A program made the translations under genes and the position numbers. Of a DNA stretch of 5,480 nt, positions 5,305-5,480 are shown piece by piece; the first letter of the stretch is position 1; each line of letters begins with the position of its first letter. Source of the DNA: Pseudomonadota bacterium (GTDB lineage Bacteria; Myxococcota; Myxococcia; Myxococcales; Vulgatibacteraceae). Under the pieces are notes generated by a model. It was given only the letters and a program-made list of their open reading frames with translations, made no database searches and had not been told where the DNA came from. The stretch covers positions 1-5,480 of the forward strand of contig JAEZJH010000566.1 of NCBI GenBank assembly GCA_023436385.1, written 5' to 3'.

Positions 5305-5334
5305 CTTATACCGTCGCGAGCGCCGCCGAGTCAA
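5305..5334 (-). promoter_or_regulatory. Strong sigma-70-type promoter for the rpsP cluster
   Basis: On the minus strand TTGACT (5334-5329; 5 of 6 matches) is followed by an 18-nt spacer and TATAAG (5310-5305; 5 of 6). This is the best promoter match in the window and lies about 100 nt upstream of rpsP in the correct orientation. The bases after the -10 read CCGCCGC, a GC-rich discriminator typical of stringently controlled stable-RNA and ribosomal-protein promoters. Confidence 0.7.
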
Positions 5335-5480
5335 GGATAAGCGGCTGACCTGGCGGCGGCGCTCGCACGGCCTTGGCCCCAGCGGAGACCGGACCGAAGG
5401 GCAGGCCTCCGTGAACGCCCCCCCAAGTCGACCGGCCCGCCGTAGCCGTGGTCCCACCCGCCCCCCCGGCAACACGGCGA
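5335..5480. other. Upstream stretch with no recognisable gene
   Basis: I see no supported gene, RNA or repeat here. Open frames exist on both strands but read as low-complexity Arg/Gly/Pro/Ala sequence with no recognisable motif. Two runs of seven C occur, at 5418-5424 and 5461-5467. A plus-strand GTG at 5411 stays open to the window end but has no convincing ribosome-binding site. Confidence 0.5.

Noticed and set aside
3082..5348. Long plus-strand frames (235 and two of 420 codons) over rplS, trmD, rimM, khpA and rpsP
   Set aside because: They are antisense to recognised genes. The absence of stops reflects G+C bias at third positions, and no domain can be read in them.
5209..5475. 88-codon minus-strand frame upstream of rpsP
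   Set aside because: It spans the near-consensus rpsP promoter and leader, is Arg/Pro-rich and shows no motif. It does not resemble the Met-rich C-terminus of Ffh.
5411..5480. Possible start of a divergent plus-strand gene (GTG at 5411)
   Set aside because: There are only 23 codons before the window ends, with Arg/Pro-rich sequence, no convincing ribosome-binding site and no matching plus-strand promoter.
1..5480. CRISPR array, tRNA or rRNA gene, insertion sequence, toxin-antitoxin or phage-defence genes
   Set aside because: No spaced direct repeats, no tRNA-like cloverleaf, no transposase motifs or terminal inverted repeats, and no defence-related domains were seen on either strand.

Overview
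The window is about 70% G+C. It comes from a bacterium with the ribosomal-protein and RNA-modification cluster rpsP-khpA-rimM-trmD-rplS-yraN-rsmI, all on the minus strand (5198 down to 1616). A KH-domain gene between rpsP and rimM, the very high G+C and the protein flavour fit a high-GC Deltaproteobacteria-like lineage (Myxococcota or Desulfobacterota sense). This placement is an inference from gene order and style only.

Layout. Bases 1-186 hold a promoter-like pair and a structured leader with a terminator-like hairpin. Bases 187-1566 (+) encode a 459-residue exported protein, probably an outer-membrane beta-barrel, that I cannot assign to a named family. Bases 1567-1615 are a short convergent junction with small hairpins. 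Bases 1616-5198 (-) are the seven-gene cluster, read right to left. Bases 5199-5480 are the rpsP leader and promoter, followed by about 145 bp in which I see no gene.

Function. RpsP (S16) and RplS (L19) are structural ribosomal proteins. RimM helps mature the 30S subunit. KhpA is a small RNA-binding protein. TrmD makes m1G37 in tRNA, and RsmI 2'-O-methylates C1402 of 16S rRNA. YraN is a nuclease-fold protein of unsettled role. The first four genes are packed tightly (gaps of 6, 12 and 4 nt). A 142-bp gap with its own promoter-like sequence precedes rplS. A 99-bp gap separates rplS from yraN, and yraN overlaps rsmI by 4 nt. The gene usually found between rplS and yraN, rnhB (RNase HII), is absent.

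Most of the window is ordinary conserved housekeeping DNA, and I see no evidence of an undescribed biological system. The points most worth a second look are the unknown barrel protein and its structured leader, the missing rnhB, the separate rplS promoter and leader, and a Glu at the position of the proposed TrmD catalytic Asp.
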